64,000 bases of DNA from Apostichopus japonicus (Eukaryota; Echinodermata; Holothuroidea; Aspidochirotida; Stichopodidae), in NCBI RefSeq assembly GCF_037975245.1, contig NC_092581.1, forward strand, positions 11,093,803-11,157,802, given 5' to 3'. Of the stretch, positions 12,441-42,399 are shown in pieces; position 1 is the stretch's first letter; each line of letters opens with the position of its first letter. A model generated the notes under the pieces. The model saw only the letters and a list, made by a program, of their open reading frames with translations. It ran no database searches and was not told the DNA's origin. Position numbers and translations under genes: made by a program.

Positions 12441-13111
12441 CATGTGAATATCAATTCTGAACTTTGGAACGAATGGCACCACCTTCACTGAAACAGTGTG
12501 ATGGCGTCTTTATTTCAAAACCATTCATCAATTAAGTATCGTTAAAATGATTTTAAGGTGGCCTAGGTAGATTGCTAAATAAAACCGATGAATATTTTGT
12601 TCATTTTTCAGGTTACAAACTACATCCTGATTGCATAGTGTATATATATATAGTGAAGATCTTTTTGTTTTTAAACTTGAAATTTGATGATATTGTTTGA
12701 ATACATATGGCACCAGCCGAGTGCATTGTTTCATCATGGAATTTCTGCTGAAAATGTAGATTAGTTTATCGAGGTAATCATATTTAAATTACAACAACAA
12801 TATTTCTACAGAGAAGTTACATTGTTATGAAATTCTCAACAGAGAGAGATCATTTATAGCGAAACAGTATAAGGATTAATCAACAAGCCGAAAGTAGAGA
12901 ACATTTACTATTATGGGTTCGTAGAACACATGCTGTGATCCAGCTTTTTTGGAGCAACGCTGGGCTTGGCCAATACCAGTCAAAATTTGTTACATTTAAT
13001 CAAACATATCATGAGTTAGAAACAAGATATTGAAATTACTGGTTACACTAGTTATCATTGTGAAATATCTGTTCTTTTTCCCTTTAATTGTTGCACTATC
13101 TGCCTATCCCA

Positions 13112-13117
13112 TTTATT
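13112..13117 (-). terminator. Candidate poly(A) signal of SLC22 copy 2
   Basis: AATAAA on the minus strand, about 110 bases after the proposed stop codon. A plausible 3'-end signal; no transcript support. Confidence 0.35.
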
Positions 13118-13225
13118 TCGCTATACTTGAACGTAGACTTGGATGAACAATGGTTTTTGGAAAGGAAGTTAGTCTTCTATTATACTCTCAAGTAATATGA
13201 CCTATTCAGCAGCTTCTAACGAACA

Positions 13226-23872
<10,647 letters not shown>

Positions 23873-25362
23873 TATTGTTGTTTTCAGTCTCGATCGTGTA
23901 CTGCTGTTTAATCAATTAATTAAAAGAAACAAGTCTTAACGTCTATAAAAGCGAAAAGTGACAAAAATAAAGCAGGTCTGTCCCTACCGTACTCAACTGA
24001 CTCTTCTTAAAAAGTATAGGGCTAGTGAACTTCATATGGCGTGTCATCGAAATATATACGAATCCTTCAGTTCGTTGTTTATAGGGCTACATAGAGAATA
24101 TGTAAATAAGGTACGGCGGCTTTAAACTATTTGATGGTTCATCAAACACGATGTGTAAAACAAATGAAGGTTGTTGTTTTTTCTTATCTAATCCAAAGGG
24201 TTAAAACAATTGGTTTATACCATCATATAATTTTCATAGTTGATTGATAAGCCGGTGGTCAATTCACTCTTAATTTAATTTGAAAGAGTTATTGACTTTA
24301 TGGTATATGGGAGTGCAGTCTTTTACGACGATAGTCCGCCTCTGTTGTAGAAGTGATTTCAATCTTATCCCCTGAGAGAATTCGAGCAAATTTAACTCTC
24401 ATAGAGTGAAAGCAATCAATCGGTTTTATAGGTAAATTAACAGAAAGTCACTCTTAGATAAAAGTGACTTTCACTATACGCCTCTAAAGTGTGATCATTC
24501 TGGACCCTGAACCCTCAGAAGATTGACCTCTCACTCAATGAGATTAATGTAATGCTTTCTAGTAAACGAACGGATAAACCGCATTACTGCCTCAACAAAC
24601 CAAAACGAAACGTTATTTTAGTCGTATAGTCTTGCAACCCGTGATAATTGACTGAGGTGAATGCCACCTACTAGCCACCGTACGTTATGTTGCTTTACAG
24701 AGTCGCCAGTTTGGAGACAGTTGTCCCGTCCCAAACGGATACTCCACTTGGTAGCCATTGACCTTTGACCTAGCTTGCATCACATTACCCTTGTTGCGTG
24801 ATAGGAACAGATCATTGAGAGAGCTGTGTAAAGAAGAACGAACGCGAACATTCAATTTTATTGTAACACGGGTATGAGAGACTATACGATAATCTAATCA
24901 GATTTTAGTAAAGAACCACGTCTGATTTCCTAAATTATCATCAATATGATCATAGATAGTGATATGTTGCAAATGATAAATTCCTGAAATTTAAAAAGGT
25001 TATTATAAAATAGGCTATGCCCATCTTACCCCATACCACCCCCCCCCCCCCACGGAAAAACTTGGTTACGAAGCTGATTGTGATACATGTATGCACAACT
25101 TAACAAGTTAAGCAACCGGTACTTAGGATATTCTTAGGCCTGGTACGAAATACTAGTCTCTATATAAATATTCAAAACAACATTAGCAGATGGCCCATGC
25201 CCCACCCCCCCCCACCTCCCCTCAATGTTTCAAAATTCAGTAGTATTTATTAGCACAGTTTTCCTAATTATAGACCTAATTCCTAGTTTAAATATGCCCC
25301 AGAATGCACCCAGACTCCCCTACTCAGTATCTATGTATATGATATATATATGATATGATATA

Positions 25363-25414
<52 letters not shown>

Positions 25415-25424
25415 GATATATATG

Positions 25425-25456
<32 letters not shown>

Positions 25457-28157
25457 GTATATATATATATATATCACCTTTGTTCCGTCATTCTGGCTAA
25501 CACGATCCTTATTACCCTTCCCCGCCCGTAGGCTGTTAACTGTTTATAGTCAATCAACTAATCTAAACCCCAGTAACACAAGCAGAGCTCCCCCACCCCC
25601 ACCCATATGTAACTTTTTCACCAAAAAGTCCTTCCTTTTGATGAGGGCTTCGTCCACGCCTTGCTTGGTAATTTGTTTTATATACTTATACATAATGATA
25701 GTCAGATCTGTCGAGTATTGACCGATTCCCCCCCCCCCCCCATCACCCCCGTCTACTCATGTCACATCGCGTAAAAAGAAATAATAATAAGAACATGTAA
25801 ATAAAAATAATCACACAGAAAATGTTGCAAATTCAATAGAAGCAGTATAGCATGTTTCACATTTTGCGTACAAATTGTAATAAAATAAAAATCAGAAAAT
25901 GTCAGAGAAAAATCTAACATTCATTTTTTTTTGGGGGGGGGGCGGCTGAATTAGACTAGATCTAAACCATTCATCTTTGGAATAAGCATTTTAAAATATT
26001 GATGAAAGTTGTAAGTACAATGACTAAGGTTATCCCTAAAGCCATACGACTACATCTGAATACTGACGAAAATTAGTTTCATTTCCATGGTAACATATAA
26101 CCTTATTAAGTCTCCTGGTTACTCAGTGTATTGGTTTTACAATTTGTGATTTGTTGTGTCGTTATAACTTACTTCAAATATACACACTGATCGTAAGTAA
26201 ATATATCCTGCAATAAACTCTTCAACTCAGCTTGATTCGGTTCTTATAAAAAAAATCATATATTTTGAACGATTTTTGCAGCTTAGACGACCTGGTATAT
26301 CTAATTCAGCCTATGAGACAAACTGCTACGGCATTGTCCATAATTTTGGTTTCCTGCAATATAGTATTGAGTAAAATGTCACCCTAAGAAACGAATAAAA
26401 ATCAAACTGCGGCTTTGCTTCGTGGAGTTCATTTTCTTTCATTTCTACAAACATAAAATCATTTCGCAGTCAGGAACCGAAGACATTGCCTTGGAGCTGT
26501 TTGTGGTATTGACTGTACAACAGTAAATATGTTTCTAGTGGCTTGTCATATTCAACCTTTAAAGGTTATATGAGACCCGTTAAAAACATCGTTTGTTTAC
26601 TTTAGTCCACGGATATTGCATATTATGACAAAACCATGGCATAAGGCATACACCTCAAACGTAAGCTAACGCACTTACAATGAAACTTTACAATGTAAGT
26701 TTTTTTGTGGCCAAACTTTCAATATTTGTATAAACAAAATAAAGCAAGTATATACAACATAGATTTTTATTATAGATAAAGAGATATACAATTACTGAAA
26801 ATAATATGACTACGTCAGATTGTTGCCGAATTACAACCCAGCAGAAATACATCTTTAATGCCCAATGAGATTATTGAATTTATTACTAATAATAACTTTT
26901 AACATCCATACCTTATTTTATCGTCATATCAATTTGAATTACGATACATTAAGATTTCAGTTTCCCTTTTACAGAATAAATGCGTAGGCCTAAATATCTA
27001 ATGTGAACTGGCTGCAACCAATATCAAGGATGTAACGGATGTGGCACTCTCTTTTACGGTAGGTAAAGCACCTATCACTCATTTCGGTTTTTAAAATATA
27101 CTTTTCAAAAGCGAAAGCCAACTTAAACTTGTAAGTAAATTCATGGATATTTAGAGTTGCTTTCTCTTGTTTACACAGAAAAATAACAAACTATTTGTGC
27201 ATGGTAAAAGTAGAAGTCAAGAGTAACGATGCCTAATTAAGTGTTTTAAACCATAGGAAAATATCTTCTATGGAAAACACAAGTAATTTTTTTGTTCTTT
27301 GTTTTTCTGTACTTGTCTAGTGTTTATTTTATTTTTCGTGGGGTGGGGGAGGGAGTGGGGCTGGGTATGCGGATGAGGATAAATTCAGGTAGAGATTTCT
27401 ATGTGTGCGTAATTCCTTGTGTTGTCAAATTAGAGCAGTCATTGTTTGAACTCGTTCATTAAAACTGCATAATTGGTGATATATTAAACATTGACGCAAG
27501 TCTACAAACGTTACACTGCAATCTGCTATATACATGGGTCCGTTGGCTCAACATCATTATAACAATTAAGCCTCTTTTGATGATATTACCAGGGAGTTGC
27601 CATAACAACTCCCTGATAGTACAAAGGATGACGTCAGCGTCGTGGCGTATTAGTGTTGTTTACTCAATCAATCAGGATAGTCGGGGTTGCCGGGGAGCTG
27701 GTGAAACTACCTCGAACCGATTGAGGGGGTGTCAGATAGTCTGAAAAGATGATGGAATTTAAACATTTAAATTTTACACATGCGCAATGATAATATCTGA
27801 CATAAAGTGAACCGTCCATACACAACGTCTCGTGTTCCGTGCTCGGCATATGTGTGTGACCAATCATTTGTAACAACTCCCTATGGTGTGGTGTACCGTT
27901 TTGAAATACATTCTTGGACATGACATTTTTTCCTGCATTTTTACCTAATTGGTAACTAAATGTTCATGGCTATTATAATACTGTGAGTCGTTCACATCAA
28001 TTCAACTGCACATGCGCATTGGAGTCACCAGACATTGGAAGTGGGGTTGGGGTTATAGCCTTAGCCCCCCCCCCCTCCCCGCACCTCATCACCCCCTCAG
28101 TCGTAAGCCCTGTTGCGACACTGGAATGATCTGTAAGGTAGAGATAAAGTGATAAGT
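23873..28157. other. Intergenic region between SLC22 copy 2 and Popeye A
   Basis: No gene recognised on either strand. Contains the AT block at 25.3 kb, C-runs at 25037, 25730 and 28064, an 11-bp perfect-stem hairpin at 24443-24472 (GAAAGTCACT / AGTGACTTTC) and a palindrome CCAGGGAGTT...AACTCCCTG at 27589-27615, similar to one inside the TTAA MITE. Confidence 0.55.
25325..25474. repeat. AT-rich microsatellite with GATAT interruptions
   Basis: Alternating AT with ATGATAT words; intergenic. Confidence 0.93.
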
Positions 28158-31776
<3,619 letters not shown>

Positions 31777-33109
31777 CTCAAGGTGAAAGTACTAACTGAA
31801 TGGTGAGAAGAAGAATAAAAACAGAAAGCATTGTAGAGAACTTGAGAAGGATTCAATATGAACAAACATGCATGGAAAGGATGACTGTATATGAACAAAA
31901 TTAATTAGAATATATTGTAGAAATCATACCACTTCAGGTATTATTTCTGTTTCACTAATTTTTTATTTATTTTTTATTCTAGAAATTACACTAATAACAA
32001 CTGAGGATCTTAAATTAAAGTTGCTGGAATTTTAGACTAACACATAGACCATTAGTTCAATTTCCATAACATTGTAGCCTCAATATGCCTCATAATGCAC
32101 CATATCACTTCGAAAAGTGCATGTTTTCTAGAGGAGGGGGATGGGTGAACTCCAGTCCCCATTATATGGAAGTAAGTTTCAACGACCCCACTGTCATCCT
32201 CCCGCCAACACCCCCAGCCCCCCCCCCCCAACCTCCCCTTAAAATAACCTGGATCCGTTCGCTATTATTTTGACTCGTAATAAAAAAAACTCTCACAGAG
32301 AGTAGTTACTAAACCGAACATAGAAAGGATAATGCCTATGTGAAGGAAATATTTTCCCTTATACTTATATTTATACGTATTTTGCAGGTTGTATAACTAT
32401 ATTAATATACTACGTACGATAGCTTCATAAGCGTGTCGTCTTATTCTCTCACCATACTAATTTAATCTCAATGTACTTCCTTCCTTTATATTAATAACAT
32501 TCTCTTTATGATTATCTTTCGAGATCACATCCTCTCCTTCATAATCATCTTCTACTTTATTAGCAGCATACGACAATTATTATTCTTCTTTTTCTTTCTT
32601 TCTATCTACAACCAAATTTTACCGCAATCTTCATCAAATTAGATCTTCAATACACATGGGTGACATTAATGCAACAACGATAAATCCATCACTAACAAGC
32701 ATCGGTATACATATGCACACGAGCGAGATCATAATGTACAACTGCAGTGTATCTAATAAATCTTAAAAACGCCCACTCGGTGAATCAAGAAAAAATATAT
32801 TCATCCATAAGATGATAACGGCCTTGATTGACATTTTGATCAAGTATAACGAAACAAATCCATTACCGTGAAATGTAAATTAAAACACTTCTCGATAATA
32901 AAACAATAGTGATTTTTTCACCACATGGGATCATATGTATCTTACAGACAATGTGAATAATGTCGGTTATATTCGTAGGTTGAAAGCAGTGCAGTTGATC
33001 AATTTAATAAGGAAGATTCCTATCATATTAGATCATAATGATCAGAATACTTCGTTTATCAGCTGTCAAACCTCATATTGAGAGCCGTCCTCCACCAACG
33101 CACACGTGT

Positions 33110-33110
<1 letters not shown>

Positions 33111-33164
<54 letters not shown>

Positions 33165-33242
33165 AAATATATGTATAAATATATATATATAAATATAAAT
33201 ATACATATATATAAATATATATATATATATTATATATATGTA
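33111..33242. repeat. (AT)n microsatellite, interrupted
   Basis: AT with ATAAAT interruptions, between the two Popeye genes. Confidence 0.95.
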
Positions 33243-33393
33243 TATGGAGAAAAATCCTGTTAATTGCTTTCCGATACGTGAAGCAAGCTAATAATTGGAC
33301 ACAATGCATGAACGATTTAACGTACAGTTCGACTGACAATTCAGCTCACGTCTTCATAAGAAAGCATTGATCATTTAATTATTATTACTATTG

Positions 33394-33426
<33 letters not shown>

Positions 33427-35153
33427 TTACTACTACTTCTTAGTAGTATTAATCATTTTTATTAAAGTACACATACCTTGTTTCGAGTAGTCGCGTAAAA
33501 CGGATATTGCACAATTCGTCCAATACGCTTGTTCCTTAGATGATGAAAAACAAAATGACTCTCCACTATTTATTTCATAGTTATCAGAACACGAAGAGAA
33601 AACAAAAAAGGCTTCCATCAAGTTGTGCACGCATGTAAGAAATCCTTTCGCCAGAAAACTTAGTCAATGTTGAGCTGAAATCTTCCTTTGGTTTTTTTGT
33701 TTTATGAAGTATCTAAGAAGATTCCCTGCCTTGTTTCTCTGCTTGGCTTCCTCAAATACCAAAGTGCATCCATCAGCTGCGATTCATCAGCTTGCCTGGT
33801 TCGCTATGTGCCGATATGGAAGTCGAAGAGATACCAAACTAGAGAGAGAAGCTATAACAGACTGACTTGACTGACTGACTGACATTCGCGGTGCGGGATA
33901 AGTCTTCGGGCGGAATAATTAATTACCAGCTTGATAAGAAACGTCAAGGAAGAAGAAACCGATGAATTGAATCAACAACTTAGACGACAGCCGATCGACA
34001 TCTACAACGAGTTACCTATGGGATTCCTAACCAGACGAAGAAAACATTTAGGCAGGAGGATAACGTTGACAAAACGACAACACTACTTCTACAACGGACA
34101 GACGAACGAAAAACAATAACAGAGGTACGTTGGCCATTGTATTTTTATTTTATTTTTTTGTATTTCAATGAACCTTTAGTAATGTTGTCAGGACTAGGCA
34201 CAGAAGACAATTTTTATTAATTGATGTTTCGTAGAATATAGCAAATCCATGGAATAAAACATAAATAATGGTCATACTTGTTCAGACAGACAGACAAATA
34301 TACTGTTACTATCAAAATCGATTTATTAGATTTTACAACCAAAGACAATAAAGCAATAAGTTAATGTTTGCACTTGCGCAGAAGGTTAAGATGGATTTTT
34401 CATATGAAAGATCAAACTATAGACCATAGGCCTAATATTACGAACAAATATTATTCAGTTATATGTAGATATATATATAAGTATATAAACTTCTTACGTT
34501 ATATCATATTCAGCAAGTATTGGTTAGTGTTGGATCTTGTTAGCGAGTGTTAGAGACAATATTGTTAAAATTAACTAATCGGGGCTAATATAGGTTTCAT
34601 ATTTCTTAAAAGAGAAAGGCTTGCATGCAGGCATGTTTCATTGGTAATGTCAATGGCCAAGTTGTATACGTTAGTTCAGAACACTGACCACACCTAACAA
34701 TTGGAGCAGTCAAATGTCAGTGTAAAGGATAATAATGTTTTTTTTTTTTATTTATTGACAACGGACATGCAAAACAGGAAAGCACAAGCAGGTTAAAATG
34801 TCATCAGGCTGGGGTATTGGGGAAGGGGGGGGGGGGGGTGATTTATGTCAGTCCTGGAAAGGGGTGTAAAGGAGGGCCTATGGATGTATCTGTTTGGGTA
34901 AGGGGCTTTATAAGGCATACGGTGCTATAATTTCGATTACTTCTCTTGTTGTGCTTTACAAGTTGCCCTTTCTAGCGTGTTATTAAATGTAAGCTATCTA
35001 TCAAGAACGTAATAAATATCATATTTGTATTTATTACAGGCCTTACATAAATTCTCTCACAATGTAAAGCCTCGGAGACGAGCAACATTTTTAATAGTAA
35101 TAATCACTTTGGTTGTATACTCTAGAAGAAACGTTGAAGAACGTATATATATA

Positions 35154-35330
<177 letters not shown>

Positions 35331-37091
35331 TCAGAGATGTACTACATAAACAACAGAATAGCTGTTTTTTACCACTTAAACTTAATGATTATATTACATC
35401 GGAAAATAGTTCAACTATGTGTAACGGGTGTTATTTAAGGTTGCTGTCATGGTATGAAGGTATGTTAAAGTGACATCATCATAATAAAACAGTTGAGGTC
35501 AATGTTATTGTAGAGGGGCCTTGCATCAGGGACAAACAATGTTGATGAGTTGTCCATCGGAATGGCATCGCATAGTACACTGGAAAGTTTACTCCATGAC
35601 AAAACTAGACACTCTTGCTTCACCTTGTAGAAAGTGAAAAGTTGTCAGATGTTGCATTCATGTGATCAGCACTTTAGCTACAGTTCTGATACTTTTTACT
35701 ATCCGTAACAATTAACAACACAGATATCGTAGTCACAAATTGCAATTTTAAGGAACGTATTCTGTTCACATTTCATGTAAGCATGTATCCTATAATAAAG
35801 TTCAAATGGCTAAGTCAGTAAGTAAGTGCACAGAAAAGAATTCCGGAATTTTTTCTGTCTTTTTTGTCTCCCTTAAATAGTTGAATATTACTCACAAAAA
35901 ACAAAAACTACACCCATCAATTTAGTCCTATACTATTTTTAATAACTTCCACATTGTGAAATTTAGTCATGCAAACTTTGATATTTTCGAAGAATTTAGT
36001 AACATACTCGCATCAATCCGCTTGTTACCTCAAATAATATAAAGCAACTATAACGACCTCCCACCAAGTCTCAGGATTTTTTGGAAAAAAACAAAAGATG
36101 GGTCAATTAGCCCCCCCCCCCACACTTTGATGGTGTCATTTCTATAAGGATAATCGGTGACGTCATTAATGAACAACACCAACAACTGCTTTTCTTTTCT
36201 TTTCTTTTTTAATTTATTTTGTTTAATGATCACATAACATAGTAAGTTTATAGCTATGTGTATAACTGGGTTTTATGTTAGGTCATGCAGTATCATCATG
36301 TTACATTATCGAGATAAAACAATGTAATCAATTGTTTAAGGGTCCTAATTGCATCAGGGAAAAACACTGTTGATGAATTGTCCATGCAAGAATCACACAT
36401 TATTGCCTAGTGTATAGTTATCCTTAATGGAATGAATACATTTCTCTTCCACTTATCAATTTATCAAGATCAGAGTACTATCAATGAATATCCTCGAACT
36501 TGCTCTGTTATTATACCTGGAATCTTTCTTAAATATTAAAAAAACTTCGTTAAATCTTTACAATGGCCGTGTTCGTTAATTAAACTTTTACTGATTGCTT
36601 ACACTTATGACTCAATTGCCGCTCTAATATATTTCGCAATATTTGTCAGGTCTGGATAAGCTATGGTTTATAGTTGAGTCGCACGTATCACACGTATATA
36701 GATGTAAATATGACTGTACACAATATGATATATTTGATATGCCAAACTCCAACAACAAACCGATAAAGTGCAGTGTTTGTAATGCTTTTTCAGCTATTTC
36801 CGTTTTCCATGCTATTTTCCTTTAATATATGCTATCAGTATGGAAAGCTAACTTTTTCCAACCACAATGGTTGAAGGGTCGCGAATTTTTAAGAAATCAT
36901 CTCCCAACAACTATAAGTAGCAAGATATTACAATCTAGTCTAATAGTTTCTGTATTCGAGAATCTACAGGACACAAACCTCAACCATAACTAGAACTGCA
37001 TTTGCCTGCATATACTCAGTATAGTAGTGCGTGTGGAGTGATTGCAGTATAAGGAAGAACTTTTCGGTTGTTCATGCAGGTGTTATTTATT

Positions 37092-37312
37092 GGGGGCGCA
37101 AACCACACCAGGGAGTGTAGTCATTTAGGTACTTACATAGTGAGAGCGGCTTTGAGCGCCGTGACAGGCTCAGAATAAGTTGCCTACGCACTAGAATCTG
37201 AAACTGCAAATGTACAGAGACTAAATGCAACTGTAAGTTCAACGCCTAGTCATGTAGGTATATAGTGTTCACTTGCCAGTTATGTTAATATTGTAGCGCG
37301 CACTACAATAAT
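37092..37312 (-). repeat. Dispersed repeat, copy 2 (inverted relative to 1459-1677)
   Basis: From GGGGGCGCAAACCACACCAGG to GTAGCGCGCACTACAAT on the plus strand; reverse complement aligns with the copy at 1.5 kb. Confidence 0.7.
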
Positions 37313-38878
37313 CATTTGATCCAGGTGATAAGATATAACTGTGATGGACAACGTCACTTACAACAGTTAAGGAAAACACTTATTCCATTTGGGAGATAAG
37401 GATAGGTATAATTTGCCTGTACACAAAAGGCTGATGACTTGATCAAGTTTAAATAGGTCACCATCGTATCACTTCGGCTTTAATTTTTTAATGGATTTTT
37501 GTTTTATTGCAAAGAAAAAAACACTCTTGTGATGTAGATGTAGTTTGCAAATATTTAATCTCAACCATTGAAGTGTATATATATCCTTATGGTGACATCG
37601 GTGTCATTGTCAACACTGTTAACATTGTACGTTGCAAATGTCAGAAATTAAAGGTAGCTTTCAGATCATTGGCGCTATAATATCACATATTTGCTAAAAC
37701 GGCAGCCCTAGACGAGACATTTAAACTTAGCATAATCTCCCAAACGGAGCAGATTTTTTTCTTAACTATTTTGGGCTTGTTTTTCTTCAAAGATATCTCT
37801 ATCATATTTAGCAGCTAACGGTGGCAGTTGGGGTTGTCTGTCTCCTTTAAGTTTGTATACTTACAAGCAACCTTCTATAACTTTCCCAACCGCTGTCATA
37901 TTTCTGTTCTCGAGTAAAAGTTCCGTAAGCAAGTAGCAGGTATACGTGCATGATACCACATGCTTGACACGAGAGGAATGTCAGTAACATCTGTTCATGC
38001 TTGGCACGATAACTATACCGACTGAAAACTGTTATTGAGTGATACAGTAAATACATAAAAAGCTTAACGACCCATAATTACCAGGAAGCTAAGCGAGTTA
38101 CTATACTGCCTATATTATAACCTTGCAACGTATCATAATTTAAATATGTCCTAATTTATTGTCGACGACGAAATCTATAAATGATATGGCCTCTAGCTCA
38201 GGTCATTTGAATTTCGTTTTGAAAGTTATATTTCTTACTTGCAGTCGGGACCCAAAATATATGTGTATTTCGATCGTTACAAGGGGTGCAGGAAGGAGCA
38301 GTCATGTCAGTAATTATCTTGTTCTGTGAATCGCATATGCAGGGGGTTGGCAGTGGACTTCCATCCCGATTTAAACAAATGCTATTGGAGAGACTGCTGC
38401 GTATTGTCATTATTACTTTGGCTACCCTGGTGGTATTCCCTTAAAGATGACCAGGAAATCATAATGCTTCGATGGCCTTTAATAAAATGTATGAAATGTA
38501 ATGTATTTCAAGCTTGCCCTGGAAATAATTGTATTATGTTAGATGCCATCCACATTTGCAAAGTTGTATATATGAATTTAAAATAATATGATTAACTTAT
38601 TGTAAATATTGGATGTATTCGAATTTACGAAAAAACGGCTTAACAGTTTTAACAATAAGGTCCGGATGATATCCAGAAGAAACGTTGTATGATATTTCAT
38701 CACAGCTTGAAAGCCTATAAACACTATAATTATCCCAAATTATTCTTGGACTATGACATCTCATTCACTTCGATTATGTGTTATCTCAACTCCTACGGCC
38801 TTGATGGCGCACCTTGGAAGAGGACAAACTTGGCATGAGCCTCAATCCAGCCAGGAAGCTCGCTACAGTGGTGTAACT

Positions 38879-38879
<1 letters not shown>

Positions 38880-38941
<62 letters not shown>
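38880..38941. repeat. (AT)n microsatellite
   Basis: Uninterrupted AT dinucleotides in the gap between the Popeye genes. Confidence 0.97.
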
Positions 38942-38944
<3 letters not shown>

Positions 38945-39865
38945 GCATTGAGCTATAATGAAGGGGCACAATGAGAGGTAGCCGCCATTTCCTCGGTATA
39001 TGCTCTTATAACATAATTACATTGATGAATGATGTCTTCATTGATTCCTGATACCTTTAGCGCCAGGACATCGCAACGTTTCAATAACAACTTCGCACTT
39101 TCGTGGTATGTTACCGGTATCTAGTAAACTAATAACTTAATATTTACAAAAGAAACTCACAAAGCAACCAGGTTAACACTATTGCTGGTGGTTTTCTTTA
39201 CAGTCAATAAACGATCAAAGCAGGGAGAGGTTAGTTAGAGTATAGAAGTCCTCTGAACAATAACAGTACTCGGTATTATTTATTTTCTCTGGCTCAGTAC
39301 CAATTTTCTCTCATCCAAATATACCAGTTAGGACATTGTTCCGTGGGAGCGGTGGGGCTGTCGTTAAGGGTTTGCGTTGTTATTCTTTCGTCGTCGCTAC
39401 ATACTTTTATTTTCCAAAATATAGTCTTGAGTATTATGTCTGACCGATTTCCAATCATCGGATGCTCAATTAAAACATGCCCTATCGAAAGGGGTAGTCA
39501 TGGGCTACATCCCCGGGGGCCGTGGTTTAATTAGGGGCCCGGGATATATGGAGGGGAGGGAATAAGATGGAAGGGAGCCGAGGTCATGTAGAATAAGGAA
39601 TAATGTATTGTGATGTTCATAATATACTTCAGACAAAATTAAGAATATGAATGGTGGGGGGGTGACATGCCTCTGATTAAGAAGTCGTACACTTTACGAT
39701 GGGGTTTCCAGTTAATGTGGCAAAAGGGAAAGTTAAGATTACAATACAAACTATATACAAATATAAGAAAAGGGGAAACACTATATAGGTTCATGTTCTC
39801 TGAGGTACAGGACACAGCTGTGACGTAGTTTAAATTTGTAAGTCATTTGTCACCATCGTGTGAAT

Positions 39866-39957
39866 TACTATATGGTATGGGCGCCAAGACAAGTATAAAC
39901 ATCATGTCCAATACTATATGGTATGGGCGCCAAGACAAGTATAAACATCATGTCCAA
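39866..39957. repeat. Perfect 46-bp tandem duplication
   Basis: TACTATATGGTATGGGCGCC and the following 26 bases occur twice back to back without a visible difference. Intergenic. Confidence 0.92.
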
Positions 39958-42399
39958 AGTGAACATTTTGCAGAAGTGCCTCTTGTTGAATGAGACTGAT
40001 ATGGATGTTATAATCTAGTGAGCTCATATATGGAAACTGGCGCTTTCTGTGCGTTATCCGTTATGTCGTAAAAATTTATGACTACGTCTCAAACATTAGA
40101 ACACAAGAAAGTATTCACACTTAAGGAACGTCGTCTGCGTGCCCGTTAAGTATCTTTATTTATTTATTATTATTACTATTTTTGTTAAGGATATAACAGC
40201 TATACGCGTAGAACAAAGTTGTTACGACTAACCTCTTTCGATATGATGGCTAGTTGATTATCGTTACTGTTTTTGGTTTCTATTAAACGCGAGGCGGTGC
40301 CGTAATAGTCACTCATTAATGAGGATCGTGTTATATTATGGCAGCTGTCGATCTGTCATGCGAGACCAACAAATAAATCGTCTAAGATTTCTCGTAATTA
40401 AGCAACTTTGACTTTTAGACCAAAGCTTAATTGAAACTTACTTGCAGATGTAAATATATAAGACCTATACATATAGGAAGGACTACACGGAGACCGTTCC
40501 ATTGTAGCTTTTCCCTAATTACAAACTTGGACCGCCCTGCATGCACGCGTGCTCGTTGGTGGAGTATGCGCACTGGATTCTACTGAGACTGCGCAGTTTG
40601 GTCTATTGCGAGTTGTATGATCACCGTTAAAGTGACAGTGTAAAGAGGAGAGTTAAAGTGATAGTGTATATGCAATTATCACTCTGTGCTTTCGAGATAT
40701 TCAAGTATTCCTTGATATGATCTCAGTTTGTATCATATATAGTGAACTTGAAACAAACAGATAATATGTGATGTCACGTTTGCACACTGAGAGAAAAATG
40801 TCGTGGTTTTCCTTAGTTTATTAACAACAGAACTGCAACCCAAGTATAACTATATAACCGTCACGGCGGGTCGATTCGCAAGTGACATGATATTCCAAGC
40901 TATCAGCATTCATGTGGTGGGAAGGACATTTAATTTGGAAACCTCTATTTCAACTACAAGCTGCTTATAAATAAAAATGACGAATTGAGTGCGTAAGTCA
41001 ATGGAGCCATTAATTGTGGTGTAGACACATGATAGCCCTGGCAAGCCGCAAATCTATATCCAAGGGATAACTTTTTATTGTTCATTTTTTCAGAGGGGTA
41101 CAGTTGAGGTATAGTGAATGTGATGTTTCCATGTATATAATGACAGGAACTGGATTTGATCTTGGCAAGCGTTCTATGGTTGAATCAGCGTATATAGTAC
41201 CATATTGTGCCTATGAAGTAAATCATAAAGACGTGCCATTGGTAATGCATTAGGTGCATCTGGAGATAAATTTTATATACAAGCATTGGAACTGTTAAGG
41301 ATCTCGAGCGTTTGGACGGAAGAGCATACAGGAGAAGATCAGGAAAGTAAGCATCAGCTTTCCGTTTAAAAACAAGGGGTGAACCAAAGTATTATTATTA
41401 CCTATAGTTTTTTTATTGTCAATTACTTAATAACAAATATGAAAAGTGTCTAAATAGTTCCAGGACACACTGGCAGGTTTGAGATTTGGAGGGGGTCAGA
41501 TCAATATTCAATGGTGTTGTGGTTATTTGGGGATCATAGTCCCACCCCACCTCACCCACTCCTCTCGCCCCAACGCGATGTCAGGGTAATGAGTTAAGTG
41601 AAATCATGAAACTTTACATTGACCTTTTTTCAAAGTATACTTGTATACACCATACTCCGTTTGTCAACCCATATGTTATAGACGTGAATTGCCACGACTC
41701 CTACCCTGGGGGAAAGGATACGTTTAGGTCAAGGAGTAATCATATAATAGTGTCATTTTTTATAATATTCTACACCTAATCCACACCCTCGTCCACTATT
41801 ATTTTGTCTTGCTATTTCTTACTGGAGACTGTAGCATCTTCCACGAAAAAGCACATTGCTTTGTTTCCTGAATATGGTGAGCTCTGGAATAATATGAATT
41901 TCTCCGCTCTATCTGACTGTTCGTGCGAAGACGACGTTAACGTAATAAATTGTGACTAGCGAGGACACAGTATACCTAATTTAATCATTGACTGTGACTA
42001 GCCGGTAGCTAGAATTTGGATTGAATTAATTCATTTAACCTGACCAATTGTCACTGATTTGTGTGAGCAGTGCATAGACTGAAAATAAATCATGCCTGTT
42101 TAGAATAAATAATATCATCTTTTGTTGTTTAACATGTATATAGGCCTTATTCCTGTCTCGAAACACAACGTATACTTTATCTACTACTGTAGTATATATA
42201 CATACATATGACGTCGTGACGTAAGAAGCAACAAAAACATCGCAAGATACATCTCGTCAAAAACGTCAAAATATTGAATACATAATATTTACTTTAAGTG
42301 GTTATTTATTGAATGTTGGATACTTCCGTCGCTTAATTAGACAGGGTTCTTCTATAGAACCGACAAATTGAACCTTGAGGACTTATTAAAATACACGTC

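Larger units (their letters stand above)
7230..13111. other. Intergenic region between SLC22 copies
   Basis: No coding exon recognised. Holds the inverted-end element, fold-back hairpin, minisatellite, TTAA MITE and retroelement fragment listed separately. C-runs at 11610-11655. The likely promoter of copy 1 lies just above 7211 but no TATA or Inr match stands out. Confidence 0.6.

Noticed and set aside
33433-33630. Minus-strand open frame (MHNLMEAFFVFSS...) with a good GTATGT donor, upstream of Popeye A
   Set aside because: It ends in phase 1, and none of the AGs just upstream of the Popeye A start joins in frame with MNHTS. It could be a non-coding 5' exon, but nothing supports that.
33931-34119. 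Basic 62-residue plus-strand open frame (DELNQQLRRQP...)
   Set aside because: No domain recognised, no neighbouring exon, no homologous copy in the window.
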